A stretch of 64,000 nucleotides of DNA from Rufibacter latericius (GCF_003721515.1 NZ_RJJD01000001.1:372001-436000); one strand, 5' to 3'. Positions 1 through 8,418 are shown, counted from the stretch's first letter. Program-made: numbers and translations. Notes: generated by a model not told the origin, from the letters alone.

Positions 1-2
1 TG

Positions 3-680
3 CGCGCTGTGCCCGAAGGCGACGAACGTGACAAGGACATCGCCTTGGCTATCAGGTACGCAGTTGACAACGGGGCCAACATCATTAACATGAGTTTCGG
101 GAAGACCTTCTCGCCGCAGAAATCGTTTGTGGATGAGGCTGTAAAGTATGCCGAATCCAAGAACGTGTTGCTGGTGCACGCCGCCGGAAATGAGGCCACC
201 GACAATGACAAAGTCACCCACTACCCCACCCGCCTCCTGAACGACGGAAGCCAGATCAAAACCTGGATTGAGGTAGGTGCTTCGTCCCGGATGCTGGGCA
301 AAGACCTGGTGGGTGTGTTCTCCAACTACGGAAAGCAGACCGTGGACCTGTTCGCGCCGGGCGTAAACATCGTCTCCCTGGCTCCGGAAAACAAGTACGC
401 CAAGATGGACGGAACCAGCTTCTCAAGTCCGGTGGTGAGCGGAGTGGCTGCCTTGGTGTGGTCCCACTACCCTGAGTTATCAGCGGCCGAATTGAAAGAG
501 GTTATCCTGAAATCAGCTACGGTGTACCCCAAAGAGACGGCGCTTTATCCTAACCTGGAAAGTGAAGCCCGCAAAAAGGCGAAGTTTTCTGACCTCTCTA
601 GCACGGGCGGTATTGTGAACGCCTACAATGCCCTGGTACTGGCCGAGAAAACGGTATCGCAGAAGAAACCCAAAAGCTAA
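3..680 (+). CDS. Subtilisin-like serine protease (S8), C-terminal part
   Basis: The reading frame is already open at the left edge, so only the last ~226 residues are seen and the true start lies outside the window. The visible part carries the oxyanion-hole region (HAAGN, about residue 57-61 counted from base 9) and the catalytic serine in GTSFSSPVVSG (about residue 134-144), both typical of peptidase family S8. The catalytic Asp and His must lie upstream. The protein ends shortly after the protease fold, so there is no visible C-terminal sorting domain. It is probably an exported or cell-surface protease, but the signal peptide cannot be checked. A strong hairpin follows the stop, so it is the last gene of its transcript. 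Confidence 0.9.
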   Translation, partial: RAVPEGDERDKDIALAIRYAVDNGANIINMSFGKTFSPQKSFVDEAVKYAESKNVLLVHAAGNEATDNDKVTHYPTRLLNDGSQIKTWIEVGASSRMLGKDLVGVFSNYGKQTVDLFAPGVNIVSLAPENKYAKMDGTSFSSPVVSGVAALVWSHYPELSAAELKEVILKSATVYPKETALYPNLESEARKKAKFSDLSSTGGIVNAYNALVLAEKTVSQKKPKS

Positions 681-703
681 GACCTCTTCTTACAGACCTA
701 TCA

Positions 704-749
704 AAAACAGAACTGCCTCTGAAAGTACTTTCAGGGGCAGTTCTGTTTT
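704..749 (+). terminator. Rho-independent terminator after the S8 protease
   Basis: Arms of 22 bases (704-725 and 728-749) pair with a single G-T type mismatch around a very short loop, and the right arm ends in TTTT. It lies 24 nt after the stop. Confidence 0.85.
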
Positions 750-780
750 AGGGCAGTTTTACAAAAAGAAAGGCCTAAAT
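746..780. repeat. R element copy (3'-end near-palindrome)
   Basis: Left arm TTTTAGGGCAGTTTT and right arm AAAGAAAGGCCTAAAT; it shares its first bases with the terminator arm and sits 66 nt after the S8 protease stop. Confidence 0.6.
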
Positions 781-1044
781 ACCTAATCAGCTTCCTTTAC
801 ATTACCCTCATGCCTAAACTAGGAGAACATAAATTATTAAGGAGAAAACTCCGCAGAAGAAAACAACAGGTATTAAAATAATTCATTTCAGCAGAAACTC
901 AACTCAAACAACAGCTTTCCTCTACTGCTCATGACTTTATCACAGAAAAGTCATTTTATTTACCTTACGACCTTTCGGGCGCATCTTAGCTAATCTATAT
1001 TTCTTAGAGCCAACTTTTTATTCAGAAACAAGCAAATGGTTTTG
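781..1044. other. Non-coding stretch
   Basis: AT-rich sequence between the protease unit and the promoter of the 97-aa gene. No convincing gene, RNA or repeat was seen here. Confidence 0.5.
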
Positions 1045-1074
1045 TTGAAGAGAACTAAAGAAAGTCTATCTTTG
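1045..1074 (+). promoter_or_regulatory. Bacteroidota-type promoter for the 97-aa gene
   Basis: TTG at 1045-1047 and TATCTTTG at 1067-1074 are separated by 19 bases, matching the -33/-7 (TTG, TAnnTTTG) pattern of the Bacteroidota housekeeping sigma factor. The start codon follows about 40 nt later. Confidence 0.5.
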
Positions 1075-1115
1075 TCTTACGCTCTACTAAATCCTCTTGT
1101 TAATATTACTATTGC

Positions 1116-1409
1116 ATGAAACGTATACTCAAGAAAGCCATCAAGCCCTTCCTGCCTTCTTACCAGGTAGTAACCACCACCTACCAGGTAATCCCAGGCT
1201 TGCCTGTCACTAAGAAACTTTCTACACACTCTTTTGAAAAAGGAGAATCTAAAGAGGCCAAAGCCTTCTATGGCAAAGTGGTTTCTTCTGATTTCACCAA
1301 GAAACTGGCGCCGGTAGAAGTTCAGCTTCGGGTAGCTGGTATCACCATCAAGAAAGCCCAGTACGGTCCTTTCCAGAACTTCGACAAAAAGAAAATTGCT
1401 CAAAGCTAG
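1116..1409 (+). CDS. Small basic protein of unknown function (97 aa)
   Basis: I do not recognise a family. The protein is lysine-rich (starts MKRILKKAIKPFLP) and has no signal peptide or membrane segment, so it is probably cytoplasmic. The middle and end (VQLRVAGITIKKAQYGPF) look like beta strands of a small folded domain. It is a single-gene unit: it has its own promoter-like boxes about 45 nt upstream and a strong hairpin terminator about 70 nt downstream. An overlapping frame on the other strand (1077-1403) is open only by chance; the plus-strand frame is preferred because of the promoter, the terminator and its normal protein composition. Confidence 0.65.
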   Translation: MKRILKKAIKPFLPSYQVVTTTYQVIPGLPVTKKLSTHSFEKGESKEAKAFYGKVVSSDFTKKLAPVEVQLRVAGITIKKAQYGPFQNFDKKKIAQS

Positions 1410-1477
1410 ACTATTAAGACTCTGGTTTGTTTTCCATTTTAAGAGTCCTTTCTAAAAAGCAGCCTTAATACAAATAT

Positions 1478-1521
1478 CACATAGAAAAGCCCTCCCCTTT
1501 ACAGGAGGGCTTTTCTATGTG
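1478..1521 (+). terminator. Terminator after the 97-aa gene
   Basis: Near-perfect 17-18-base arms (1478-1495 and 1504-1521) around a short loop; the stem runs from CACATAGAAAAG to its complement. The A-rich left and T-rich right arm fit an intrinsic terminator. Confidence 0.8.
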
Positions 1522-1567
1522 AATTGCTTTTTAACACCTTACATATACATAGGCCTTCTAAAAATTT

Positions 1568-2290
1568 ATGAATAAAAGATTTACCCTCTTCCTTCTTTTT
1601 CTAGCACTTTCTATAGGCTGCGCAACAGCTCAGGTCACCCTTATTCCTAAAGCGGGTGTTACTTTTAGCAGCTATACGTTTGAGCGCTTTCCTGAACAGA
1701 GAGAAGAAGAAACGTATAAGCCGGGCATTGTGGCTGGAGTAGCCCTTAACTTACCCTTCATGAAATTGCCCTGGTTATCCATTCAGCCTGAGATCAACTA
1801 CCTGCAGAAAAAGCACATTTACCAAACGTTTGCCACCATTCCTATTGGCCCTGAGGTAGAAATTTCCTTTATGGAGCAGAAGAAAACGCTTTCTTATTTA
1901 GAAGTGCCCGTTCTGGTGAAAGCCACTGTACAAAAAGGGAATTGGTACGGGTACGTGAATGCTGGTCCTTCGGTAGGTTACGCGATAGCAGGAAAATTTA
2001 AAATGGGAGACCATGAATCAGAGTATGATTTTAGCCAAAGCAATCGGCTGGAACTTAGTGTGCAGGGCGGCGGCGGCGTAGGGCTTACGTTGGGCAGCGG
2101 CACGTTGCTTTTAGATGCCCGGTTCAGCTTGGGTTTAACGCACCTGGAGAAGGAGTACACGGGTCCTATCAACATTCCAGGTGAGGAAGCTTGGACGCCC
2201 ACCGTCCACTTTGACGCTGACCAAAAAAGCCGGGTGCTTAGCTTCACCGTGGGCTATGCGTTTCCTTTATCGGCAATTGACTCAAAATAA
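1568..2290 (+). CDS. Outer-membrane beta-barrel protein, PorT-like (240 aa)
   Basis: The first ~21 residues form a signal peptide ending in an A-x-A type site before Gln (CATAQ). The rest follows the pattern of the Bacteroidota family of small barrels (OMP_b-brl_2/PorT-like): VTLIPKAGVTFSSY at the start, alternating hydrophobic strands, a glycine-rich strand near residue 165 (GGGGVGLTLGSG), and a final strand SFTVGYAFPL. About 220 mature residues suits an 8-stranded barrel. The substrate is unknown; many members are structural or adaptor proteins rather than channels. It is a single gene between two terminators. Confidence 0.8.
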   Translation: MNKRFTLFLLFLALSIGCATAQVTLIPKAGVTFSSYTFERFPEQREEETYKPGIVAGVALNLPFMKLPWLSIQPEINYLQKKHIYQTFATIPIGPEVEISFMEQKKTLSYLEVPVLVKATVQKGNWYGYVNAGPSVGYAIAGKFKMGDHESEYDFSQSNRLELSVQGGGGVGLTLGSGTLLLDARFSLGLTHLEKEYTGPINIPGEEAWTPTVHFDADQKSRVLSFTVGYAFPLSAIDSK

Positions 2291-2364
2291 TCGGACCAGC
2301 GCATAGCAGCCATCCTCATTCTGAACAGAACAATCTGGTGGTATTAAATGGTAAGCACCAAACG

Positions 2365-2396
2365 AAAGAGCCGCTAACTTCAGTTTAGCGGCTCTT
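2365..2396. terminator. Bidirectional terminator between convergent genes
   Basis: Stem AAAGAGCCGCTAA (2365-2377) pairs with its complement at 2384-2396 around a 6-base loop, with A-run and T-run on the two sides. It can serve both the barrel gene (+) and surE (-). Confidence 0.8.
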
Positions 2397-2417
2397 TTTC
2401 TGAAAACAGGCCTGAAC
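2394..2417. repeat. R element copy (right half)
   Basis: Right arm CTGAAAACAGGCCTGAAC preceded by a T-run; it lies 4 nt from the surE stop. Confidence 0.45.
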
Positions 2418-2421
2418 TGGC

Positions 2422-3255
2422 CTAGCCTTCGGCAAGGCCGCTTTCTACGGTTTTGGAGGCGGCGGGTGCTTTGGCGCCGGGGTTCAGGTCCCATTCGTTG
2501 TTGAGCAGGCTGATGGCGTGGCTGGCGGTCATGTCAAACTGGCACGGCACCACTGAGACGTAATTCTGGGCCAGGGCGGCTTCATCGGTGTCTTCGCCTT
2601 TGTCGAAGTTCACGAAATTACCGGTAAGCCAGAAGTAGGTGCGGCCCCTGGGGTCTTTGCGCTCATCGAACTCCTCTTCCCACTTGGCCCGGGCTTGGCG
2701 GCAGACTTTTACGCCCGCAATGGCTTTGTCAGATTTCTTGGGGAAGTTCACGTTGAGGGCCACTCCGGCCGGAATGCCGTGTTCTAAAGCCTGGCGGGTA
2801 ATCAACTCAACATATTCCTCGGTGTGCGAAAAGTCAATTTCATGCCCGTAATCACAGAGCGAGAACCCGATGGCGGGCAATCCTTCTATGGCCGCCTCAA
2901 TGGCCGCCGACATGGTGCCGGAATACAGCACACTGATGCTGGAGTTGGAGCCGTGGTTGATGCCGCTCACGACCAAATCGGGTTTGCGGTTTCTGAGCAC
3001 GTGGTGCTTGGCCAGCTTCACGCAGTCGGCGGGGGTGCCGGAGCATTCGTAGGATTCCACGTCATCGAAGGCCAGGGATTTATCCAGGCGCAGGGTATTC
3101 CCGATGGTGATGGCATGTCCCATACCCGACTGGGGACCGTCCGGGGCTACCACCACTACCTCGCCTATGCGCTGCATCACTTTCACCAGCGTGTGAATAC
3201 CGGGCGCGGTGATGCCGTCATCGTTCGACACTAAAATCAAGGGCTTCTTCTTCAT
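2422..3255 (-). CDS. surE: 5'/3'-nucleotidase SurE
   Basis: SurE hydrolyses nucleoside 5'- and 3'-monophosphates in the cytoplasm and is linked to stress and stationary-phase survival. With this start the protein begins KKKPLILVSNDDG; D12 and D13 are the metal ligands of the family, followed by APDGPQSGMGHA and VSGINHGSN, which complete the metal site. A further in-frame ATG lies two codons upstream (3261). The frame remains open to 3333, but those extra residues lie before the conserved start and are probably untranslated. 277 aa is slightly longer than the usual ~250, with an Ala/Pro-rich tail. It is a monocistronic minus-strand gene. Confidence 0.92.
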   Translation of the reverse strand: MKKKPLILVSNDDGITAPGIHTLVKVMQRIGEVVVVAPDGPQSGMGHAITIGNTLRLDKSLAFDDVESYECSGTPADCVKLAKHHVLRNRKPDLVVSGINHGSNSSISVLYSGTMSAAIEAAIEGLPAIGFSLCDYGHEIDFSHTEEYVELITRQALEHGIPAGVALNVNFPKKSDKAIAGVKVCRQARAKWEEEFDERKDPRGRTYFWLTGNFVNFDKGEDTDEAALAQNYVSVVPCQFDMTASHAISLLNNEWDLNPGAKAPAASKTVESGLAEG

Positions 3256-3389
3256 AGTCATCGGTTCAAAATTTGAGGCCAAATTAGTTTGTATACGGTC
3301 CTGGGCCAAATTGAAAGAGGGCAAATGAAACAAAGGCTTGCCTAATGCCGGTAGAAACAGTACCTATGCCCTCTCAAACTTCAGGACAG

Positions 3390-4112
3390 ATGAAAAAGAC
3401 GATTCTTTTGTTTAGCACGCTGGTGGCGCTGGCTAGCTGCAAAAACGAAACCTCTGACGCCAACACCACCACCGATACCCAGATAGAAGAGGCTGCCGGC
3501 GATATCTCCACCGAGGCCGCGGAGTCACCCGCCCAGAGCCCTGATGGCGCTACCCCAACCCCAGCCGTTTCAGAGCCTATGTCTGAGGAACCTTTGCCCG
3601 GAGCCACTTCCACGGCATCTACCCCTCCATCTGCGGCGAACCCGCTCTTCAACCTGACGCTGGAGAGAGGCCAGGCCGGTGCCGTGAAAATCGGGATGAC
3701 TATTGACGAACTGAAGAAAGCCTACGGCCAAAACAAGCTGCGGGAAATAGAACATACCATAGAAGGCACCACCACTCCCGCCTTTGAAGTGCTGGGCGAA
3801 CGCCATCGGCCCGATTTGCGCGTGGAACAGGAATGCGCGGGCACGGCCTGCAAGGTTACCCGCATTACGGTGCTGAACCCGGCCTTTAAGACGTACAACG
3901 GCTTAGGCATCGGCAGCACGTTCGAGGACCTGCAAAAGAGCATCAAGATAACCCGCGTGGCAACCGGCGAAGGAAACTTCGTGGCGATTTCAGAAGATGC
4001 CAAAATGAGCTTTGTGCTGGATATGCGCGGCATTCCGGCGCAAAAGTGGGCCAAAATGCAAGTAAAAGACGTACCTGGCTCTACTTTGGTCTCCGGGGTG
4101 ATGCTTTTCTAG
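3390..4112 (+). CDS. Lipoprotein with Pro/Ala/Ser/Thr linker and BamE-like repeats (240 aa)
   Basis: The start at 3390 is preceded by AGGAC and gives a lipoprotein signal with lipobox LASC (Cys about residue 17). About 75 residues rich in T, S, A, P and E form a disordered tether. The remaining ~150 residues contain two similar motifs, VKIGMTIDELKKAYG and LGIGSTFEDLQKSI, which resemble the G-(M/S)-T-x-x-(E/D)-(V/L) motif of SmpA/OmlA (BamE)-like folds. Two cysteines between them (CAGTACK) could form a disulfide. Only the fold hint is given; the function is unknown. The residues after the lipid Cys (KNETSD) are not the acidic run expected of a surface lipoprotein, so a periplasmic location is more likely. 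Confidence 0.7.
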   Translation: MKKTILLFSTLVALASCKNETSDANTTTDTQIEEAAGDISTEAAESPAQSPDGATPTPAVSEPMSEEPLPGATSTASTPPSAANPLFNLTLERGQAGAVKIGMTIDELKKAYGQNKLREIEHTIEGTTTPAFEVLGERHRPDLRVEQECAGTACKVTRITVLNPAFKTYNGLGIGSTFEDLQKSIKITRVATGEGNFVAISEDAKMSFVLDMRGIPAQKWAKMQVKDVPGSTLVSGVMLF

Positions 4113-4141
4113 AAGGCACGCCCGGACAGGACAAATTACAA

Positions 4142-4183
4142 GAAAGGAGAAGCCCCTGCTAGTTGGCAGGGGCTTCTCCTTTC
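4142..4183. terminator. Terminator between convergent genes
   Basis: Perfect 18-bp stem (4142-4159 with 4166-4183) around a 6-base loop, flanked by an A-run and a T-run; it can work for both the lipoprotein and the pentapeptide-repeat gene. Confidence 0.85.
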
Positions 4184-4198
4184 TTTTGCTCATTATTG

Positions 4199-4233
4199 CT
4201 TTTAAGGCCTTTTCAGGAAAACGGGCCCTAAAC
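4199..4233. repeat. R element copy
   Basis: Left arm CTTTTAAGGCCTTTTC, right arm GAAAACGGGCCCTAAAC; 17 nt beyond the stop of the minus-strand pentapeptide-repeat gene. Confidence 0.7.
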
Positions 4234-4250
4234 TGAGGCTATTGCTGAAC

Positions 4251-5066
4251 CTAGCGGGCCATTTGCTCCAGTGCGGCAGATGTGAAGGACTTCTGGTTGA
4301 GGGAGGTGTATTTCAGGTCCTGTCCGCCTTTGAAAGTAGCGCCTTTCCACTGCATGGGATCAGAAAGCTTGGCGTACTTGAAATTGGCCAGGCGGTTGAA
4401 CACCGCATTTTGGAAATCGGCTCCTTGGGGAAAAGCAGCGTATTTAAAGACGGCCTCTCCCTTGAAGTAGGCGGATTTGAAGTTGGCTTTGGCGGGGAAT
4501 TTCACATATTTGAAGTTGGCCACCTCGGCAAAATCGGTTCTCTCAAAATCAACCTTGCCCGCAAATTTTGTGTACTTGAACAAGGCTTCCTCTTTGAAGG
4601 TGCTTCCGTCAAAGGAGGCATCACCCTTGAATTCTGAGTATTTGAAGGCTGTCCGTTGCTCAAAAACGCACTTTTCAAAGCGTACGTCTTTCTCAAAGTT
4701 GGTGTTGTAGACCTCGTCGTTGCCTTTGCCTATGGTGACATCTGAGAGTTCGCCATTGAGGCTGTTCGGGTTGAAGTAGGCCAGTACCTTGCCCTTAAAG
4801 GTGCAGTTGGTGAAAGAAACCGGCGCCGTCACCGTGCTGATGTACTCTTTGGAGTCATGTTTGCCTTTCTCTCCTTCGCTTTTCTTCAGGGTTTTGTTCT
4901 GCAGTTGGGTCAGGTCCAGGTCGCCGGTGATGGTGGCGTTTTGGTAGCTTACCGCTTCACCCCGGCTAATTTTGGCCACGATATCAGCGGCGGAAACAGA
5001 AGTCTGGGCCCAGGCAAGAGCCGGCAACAGGAGAAATACCAGCAGATAGATAAGTCTTTTGTGCAT
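4251..5066 (-). CDS. Exported pentapeptide-repeat protein (271 aa)
   Basis: A clear signal peptide (residues 1-20, ending LAWA before Gln) exports the protein to the periplasm or surface. Residues ~130-265 are built from phenylalanine-spaced repeats that should form a right-handed square beta-helix. The spacing alternates between 5 and 6 residues (for example FKYSE, FKGDAS, FDGST, FKEEAL), and FKY recurs every 22 residues. This fits the longer pentapeptide variants rather than the strict A(D/N)Lxx type. An N-terminal non-repeat part (30-125) precedes the helix. No enzymatic motif was seen, so it is probably a structural or binding protein. Single gene; the start is fixed by the signal peptide. 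Confidence 0.8.
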   Translation of the reverse strand: MHKRLIYLLVFLLLPALAWAQTSVSAADIVAKISRGEAVSYQNATITGDLDLTQLQNKTLKKSEGEKGKHDSKEYISTVTAPVSFTNCTFKGKVLAYFNPNSLNGELSDVTIGKGNDEVYNTNFEKDVRFEKCVFEQRTAFKYSEFKGDASFDGSTFKEEALFKYTKFAGKVDFERTDFAEVANFKYVKFPAKANFKSAYFKGEAVFKYAAFPQGADFQNAVFNRLANFKYAKLSDPMQWKGATFKGGQDLKYTSLNQKSFTSAALEQMAR

Positions 5067-5129
5067 TGGGGTAAAGGTTAAGAGTTGGTTGGTTTAGTTC
5101 CGGGAATGGAGAGCAAAGGCAGGTCTGCC

Positions 5130-5137
5130 TAGCTTTG
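5130..5137 (+). promoter_or_regulatory. Possible -7 box for the DoxX gene
   Basis: TAGCTTTG matches TAnnTTTG; no good TTG box is seen at the expected distance upstream, so support is weak. Confidence 0.3.
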
Positions 5138-5256
5138 CCCTACACTTCTACAGACACGCAGATTCACGGGAGGTTGCACCCCACGTTTTCCTTTTGCTCT
5201 TTTTTGCTTTGTTTCGTAAAACGAGTCAAAAACCTTACACCTTAACTCCCTCCTCC

Positions 5257-5697
5257 ATGGTTCGCCCCCGCAACTTTTACCGTTTCAAAGAAGAAGGTCT
5301 CCTGCTGCTCCGGGTGGGCATCGGGTTTATGTTTATTTTGCACGGCTGGCCCAAAATCACGGGCGGAATGGAGATGTGGGAAAAAGTGGGCAGCGCCATG
5401 TCTGTGTTCGGGATCACCTCAGGGGCGGCTTTCTTTGGGTTTATGGCAGCCTTTGCAGAAACCGTGGGCGGCCTTTTCCTGATGCTTGGTTTCCTGTTCC
5501 GGCCCATGACCCTGCTGCTATTTGCCACCATGCTGGTGGCCACCTTCCGGCACATGGCCGCCGGCGATGGATTTGGGGGCTATTCTCACGCCCTGGAATC
5601 GGCCATCCTTTTTCTCGGGCTCTTCTTCATCGGTCCGGGCAAATACAGCCTTGATGACAAGATGCTGGGCGATTCCTCCAAAAACCGGTTGTATTAA
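5257..5697 (+). CDS. DoxX family membrane protein (146 aa)
   Basis: Four hydrophobic segments are visible, with the DoxX pattern LLRVGIGFMFILHGWPKI in the first and AETVGGLFLMLGFLFRP in the second or third. DoxX-like proteins are small inner-membrane proteins; some are quinone-linked or respond to thiol and oxidative stress, but the role here is not known. The frame is open upstream to 5194, but the ATG at 5257 begins just before the conserved region, and the preceding residues would not form a sensible membrane protein start. It stands alone, with an R element 27 nt after the stop. Confidence 0.85.
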   Translation: MVRPRNFYRFKEEGLLLLRVGIGFMFILHGWPKITGGMEMWEKVGSAMSVFGITSGAAFFGFMAAFAETVGGLFLMLGFLFRPMTLLLFATMLVATFRHMAAGDGFGGYSHALESAILFLGLFFIGPGKYSLDDKMLGDSSKNRLY

Positions 5698-5724
5698 GAT
5701 TCCCCTCAGCCAAGGCACTGACCT

Positions 5725-5758
5725 TTTTATGCCTGTTTTAAGGAAAACGGCCTTAAAG
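5725..5758. repeat. R element copy
   Basis: Left arm TTTTATGCCTGTTTT, right arm GGAAAACGGCCTTAAAG; 27 nt after the doxX stop. Confidence 0.7.
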
Positions 5759-5888
5759 CCCAGTGCCTGGGAAATTGGCTGGTTTCTAAAACATGATTTC
5801 CGAAGAGGCTCCGGATCTGGGGCCTCTTTTTATTTTCTCCGCCAGATTGCCTAACATTACTTTCTCAATTCATCTGGTTTCTATTTCC

Positions 5889-7640
5889 ATGCTCCTACCC
5901 CTGCTCACCACTTTAAGTACCCTTTTTCTTTCATCGTCCGCCCCAAATTGGAAGACGCCTTACGAGAAAAGCAACCGCAACCAAACCGCCACTTACTACG
6001 AGTGCATTGATTATTACCAGCGTTTGGACGAAGCGTACCCCGAAATCAAAATGACCCCTATCGGGATGACCGATGCAGGCAAACCGCTGCACACCGTGGT
6101 CATCTCCACCGATGGTGATTTTGATCCCGCTTCCATCCACCGGAAAGGGAAAACGGTCTTGCTGGTGCAGAACGGCATCCATCCGGGCGAGCCTGAGGGA
6201 ATTGACGCCACCATGATGCTGGCCCGTGACTTGGTGCTGGACAAGAAACTGCGCAAGCAACTGGACAACACCGTGCTGGTGATTATTCCTATCTACAACG
6301 TAGGCGGCTCTTTGAACCGAAACAGCCATACCCGCACAAACCAGAACGGACCCGAGAGCTACGGTTTTAGGGGCAATTCCCGCAACCTAGACCTAAACCG
6401 AGACTTCATCAAGGAGGACTCCAAGAACGCCAAAACCTTCGCTACCATCTTCCGGACCTGGGACCCCGAGGTGTTCGTGGACAACCATACCAGCAACGGC
6501 GCCGATTACCAGTACACCATGACGCTCATCCCCACGCAGCACAACAAGCTGGGCGGGGCTCTGGGCACGCTTCTGAAACAGCAGATGATACCGGCGCTCT
6601 ACAAAGGCATGGAGAAACGCAAATGGCCGTTGGTGCCCTACGTGAACTCGCGCGGCGAGACCCCGGAGACCGGCATCTTCGGCTTCGCCGATTTGCCGCG
6701 TTATGCCAGCGGCTACACTACGCTTTTCCAGACGCTGGGCTTCATTCCCGAAACCCATATGCTCAAGGCTTTCGACAAGCGGGTACAATCTACCTATGAC
6801 CTCATGCTGGAGTTCCTGGATTACACGGCCAAAAACGGAAAAGCCATCCAAAACGCCCGCCAAAAAGACCGAGCCGCCCTGCGCACCCAACAAGAGTTTG
6901 TCTTGAATTGGGAACCTGATACTACCCAGGTGGAGACCATCCACTTCAAAGGCTACGAAGCCAAATACAAAGCCAGCGAGGTCTCTGGCCTGGAGCGACT
7001 GTACTATGACCGCAAAGCGCCGTTCACCCGGCCCGTGAAGTTCTTCGACACCTTCCGTCCGACGCTTACGGTTACCAAACCTGTTGCCTACATCATTCCG
7101 CAAGCCTGGACCGAGGTCATTGAACGGCTACAGCAAAACCAGGTGGAACTGAAACGTCTAGCCAAAGACACGCTCCTCACCCCTGAAACCTACTACATCA
7201 CCGACTACAAAACTGGGCAACGTCCTTACGAAGGTCATTACCTCCACACCGATGTGCAGGTAAAGAAAGTGCAACAGCCCATCCGGTACTTTGCCGGCGA
7301 TTACGTGGTGTACCTGAACCAGGTGGCCAACCGTTTCCTGGTGGAGACCCTGGAACCGCAAGCTCCGGACTCTTATTTCGCTTGGAACTTCTTTGACTCG
7401 GTGCTGGGGCAAAAAGAGCATTTCTCAGCCTACGTCTTCGAGGATTTAGCTGCCCAATACCTTAAACAAGACCCAAAGCTGAAAGCCGCCCTGGAAGAAG
7501 CCAAAGCTAAAGATCCCGTCCTGGCCAAGAGCGCCCAAGCCCAGCTCAACTTCGTGTACCGCAACACTCCTCATTACGAGAACACGCACCTGCGCTACCC
7601 GGTAGCCCGCTGGCAGGGAGGTGCGTTGCCGGTTCAGTAA
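5889..7640 (+). CDS. M14 family zinc carboxypeptidase-like protein (583 aa)
   Basis: The start at 5889 gives a plain signal peptide (LLPLLTTLSTLFLSSSA), so the enzyme is exported. The zinc site is complete: H98 and E101 in NGIHPGEPEG, H200 in VDNHTSNG, and the catalytic Glu is predicted as E288 in FIPETHML. The peptidase domain covers about residues 25-330. The remaining ~250 residues form a C-terminal extension seen in related Bacteroidota proteins, of unknown function. The frame is open to 5793, but those residues would place the signal peptide internally. Its substrate cannot be read from sequence. It is followed 40 nt later by an MBL-fold gene. Confidence 0.85.
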   Translation: MLLPLLTTLSTLFLSSSAPNWKTPYEKSNRNQTATYYECIDYYQRLDEAYPEIKMTPIGMTDAGKPLHTVVISTDGDFDPASIHRKGKTVLLVQNGIHPGEPEGIDATMMLARDLVLDKKLRKQLDNTVLVIIPIYNVGGSLNRNSHTRTNQNGPESYGFRGNSRNLDLNRDFIKEDSKNAKTFATIFRTWDPEVFVDNHTSNGADYQYTMTLIPTQHNKLGGALGTLLKQQMIPALYKGMEKRKWPLVPYVNSRGETPETGIFGFADLPRYASGYTTLFQTLGFIPETHMLKAFDKRVQSTYDLMLEFLDYTAKNGKAIQNARQKDRAALRTQQEFVLNWEPDTTQVETIHFKGYEAKYKASEVSGLERLYYDRKAPFTRPVKFFDTFRPTLTVTKPVAYIIPQAWTEVIERLQQNQVELKRLAKDTLLTPETYYITDYKTGQRPYEGHYLHTDVQVKKVQQPIRYFAGDYVVYLNQVANRFLVETLEPQAPDSYFAWNFFDSVLGQKEHFSAYVFEDLAAQYLKQDPKLKAALEEAKAKDPVLAKSAQAQLNFVYRNTPHYENTHLRYPVARWQGGALPVQ

Positions 7641-7680
7641 TGCTATTTTATAGCCGGTATTCATAAATTTTAAGTTTCCC

Positions 7681-8418
7681 ATGCAGGCACATATCCTTGA
7701 ACTCAAGTATACCTACTCAGCAAAAGAAGAAATCCTTTACCCTGTGATTCTGCAGAGCGGTTTTCATCTTATTCTGGTTGATTGTGGCTACCCAGGTTCT
7801 CTGCCTTTGCTTAAAACGGCAGTAAAACAGGCAGGCTTCTCATTGGAAGAATTAACCGGAGTGCTCATCACCCACCACGACATTGACCATATGGGATCTT
7901 TGCATGAGCTAAAGCAAAAGTATCCGGCGTTTCGGGTTTATTCCTCTGAGAAAGAAGCGGCGTATATCAGCGGACGTAAAAAATCTGCCCGATTGCAACA
8001 GGCCGAGGATTTACACTTTACTCTACCCGAAGCCCAGCAAGCCAATTCGCTTGCCTTCCAACAATTTTTGAAGACGGTAAAGCCAGAAGAGGTAAATGTC
8101 ACTTTTCACGGAGAAGAAGAGCCTGAACTTTTCAGCGGAGCCCAGATCATCAATACCCCAGGACATACGCCTGGCCATTTTTCTGTCTACCTGCATGCCT
8201 CCCAAACCTTGGTCTCAGGAGATGCACTGGTAGTTGAAGAAGACGGAGAGTTGGGAATAGCCAATCCTCAATACACACTTGACCTTGCCAAGGCGGTGAG
8301 CTCTGTAAAAAGATTAGCAGACCTTCAGATAGCGCAACTCATCTGCTACCACGGAGGAGTGGTACAAGAAAATATTCCGCAAAAGCTTCAGAAACTGATT
8401 TCACAACAGAACGTTTAG
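7681..8418 (+). CDS. MBL-fold metallo-hydrolase (245 aa)
   Basis: A cytoplasmic metallo-beta-lactamase-fold enzyme. The metal motif is the HHDIDH variant (H65, H66, D67, D69, H70), followed by the third ligand in NTPGHTPGHFSVYL and the bridging Asp in LVSGDALV; a last His lies in ICYHGG. The family covers glyoxalase II, lactonases and many other hydrolases, and nothing here fixes the substrate. The ATG starts 40 nt after the M14 stop, so the two may be co-transcribed. An R element overlaps the stop codon and a very strong terminator follows. Confidence 0.88.
   Translation: MQAHILELKYTYSAKEEILYPVILQSGFHLILVDCGYPGSLPLLKTAVKQAGFSLEELTGVLITHHDIDHMGSLHELKQKYPAFRVYSSEKEAAYISGRKKSARLQQAEDLHFTLPEAQQANSLAFQQFLKTVKPEEVNVTFHGEEEPELFSGAQIINTPGHTPGHFSVYLHASQTLVSGDALVVEEDGELGIANPQYTLDLAKAVSSVKRLADLQIAQLICYHGGVVQENIPQKLQKLISQQNV

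Noticed and set aside
1077-1403. 108-aa minus-strand frame opposite the 97-aa gene
   Set aside because: Promoter and terminator support the plus strand.
2824-3234. 136-aa open frame antisense to surE
   Set aside because: Opposite a fully conserved gene; composition follows from the codon bias of surE.
6393-7103. 236-aa open frame antisense to the M14 peptidase
   Set aside because: Shadow frame of a conserved enzyme gene; no family resemblance.
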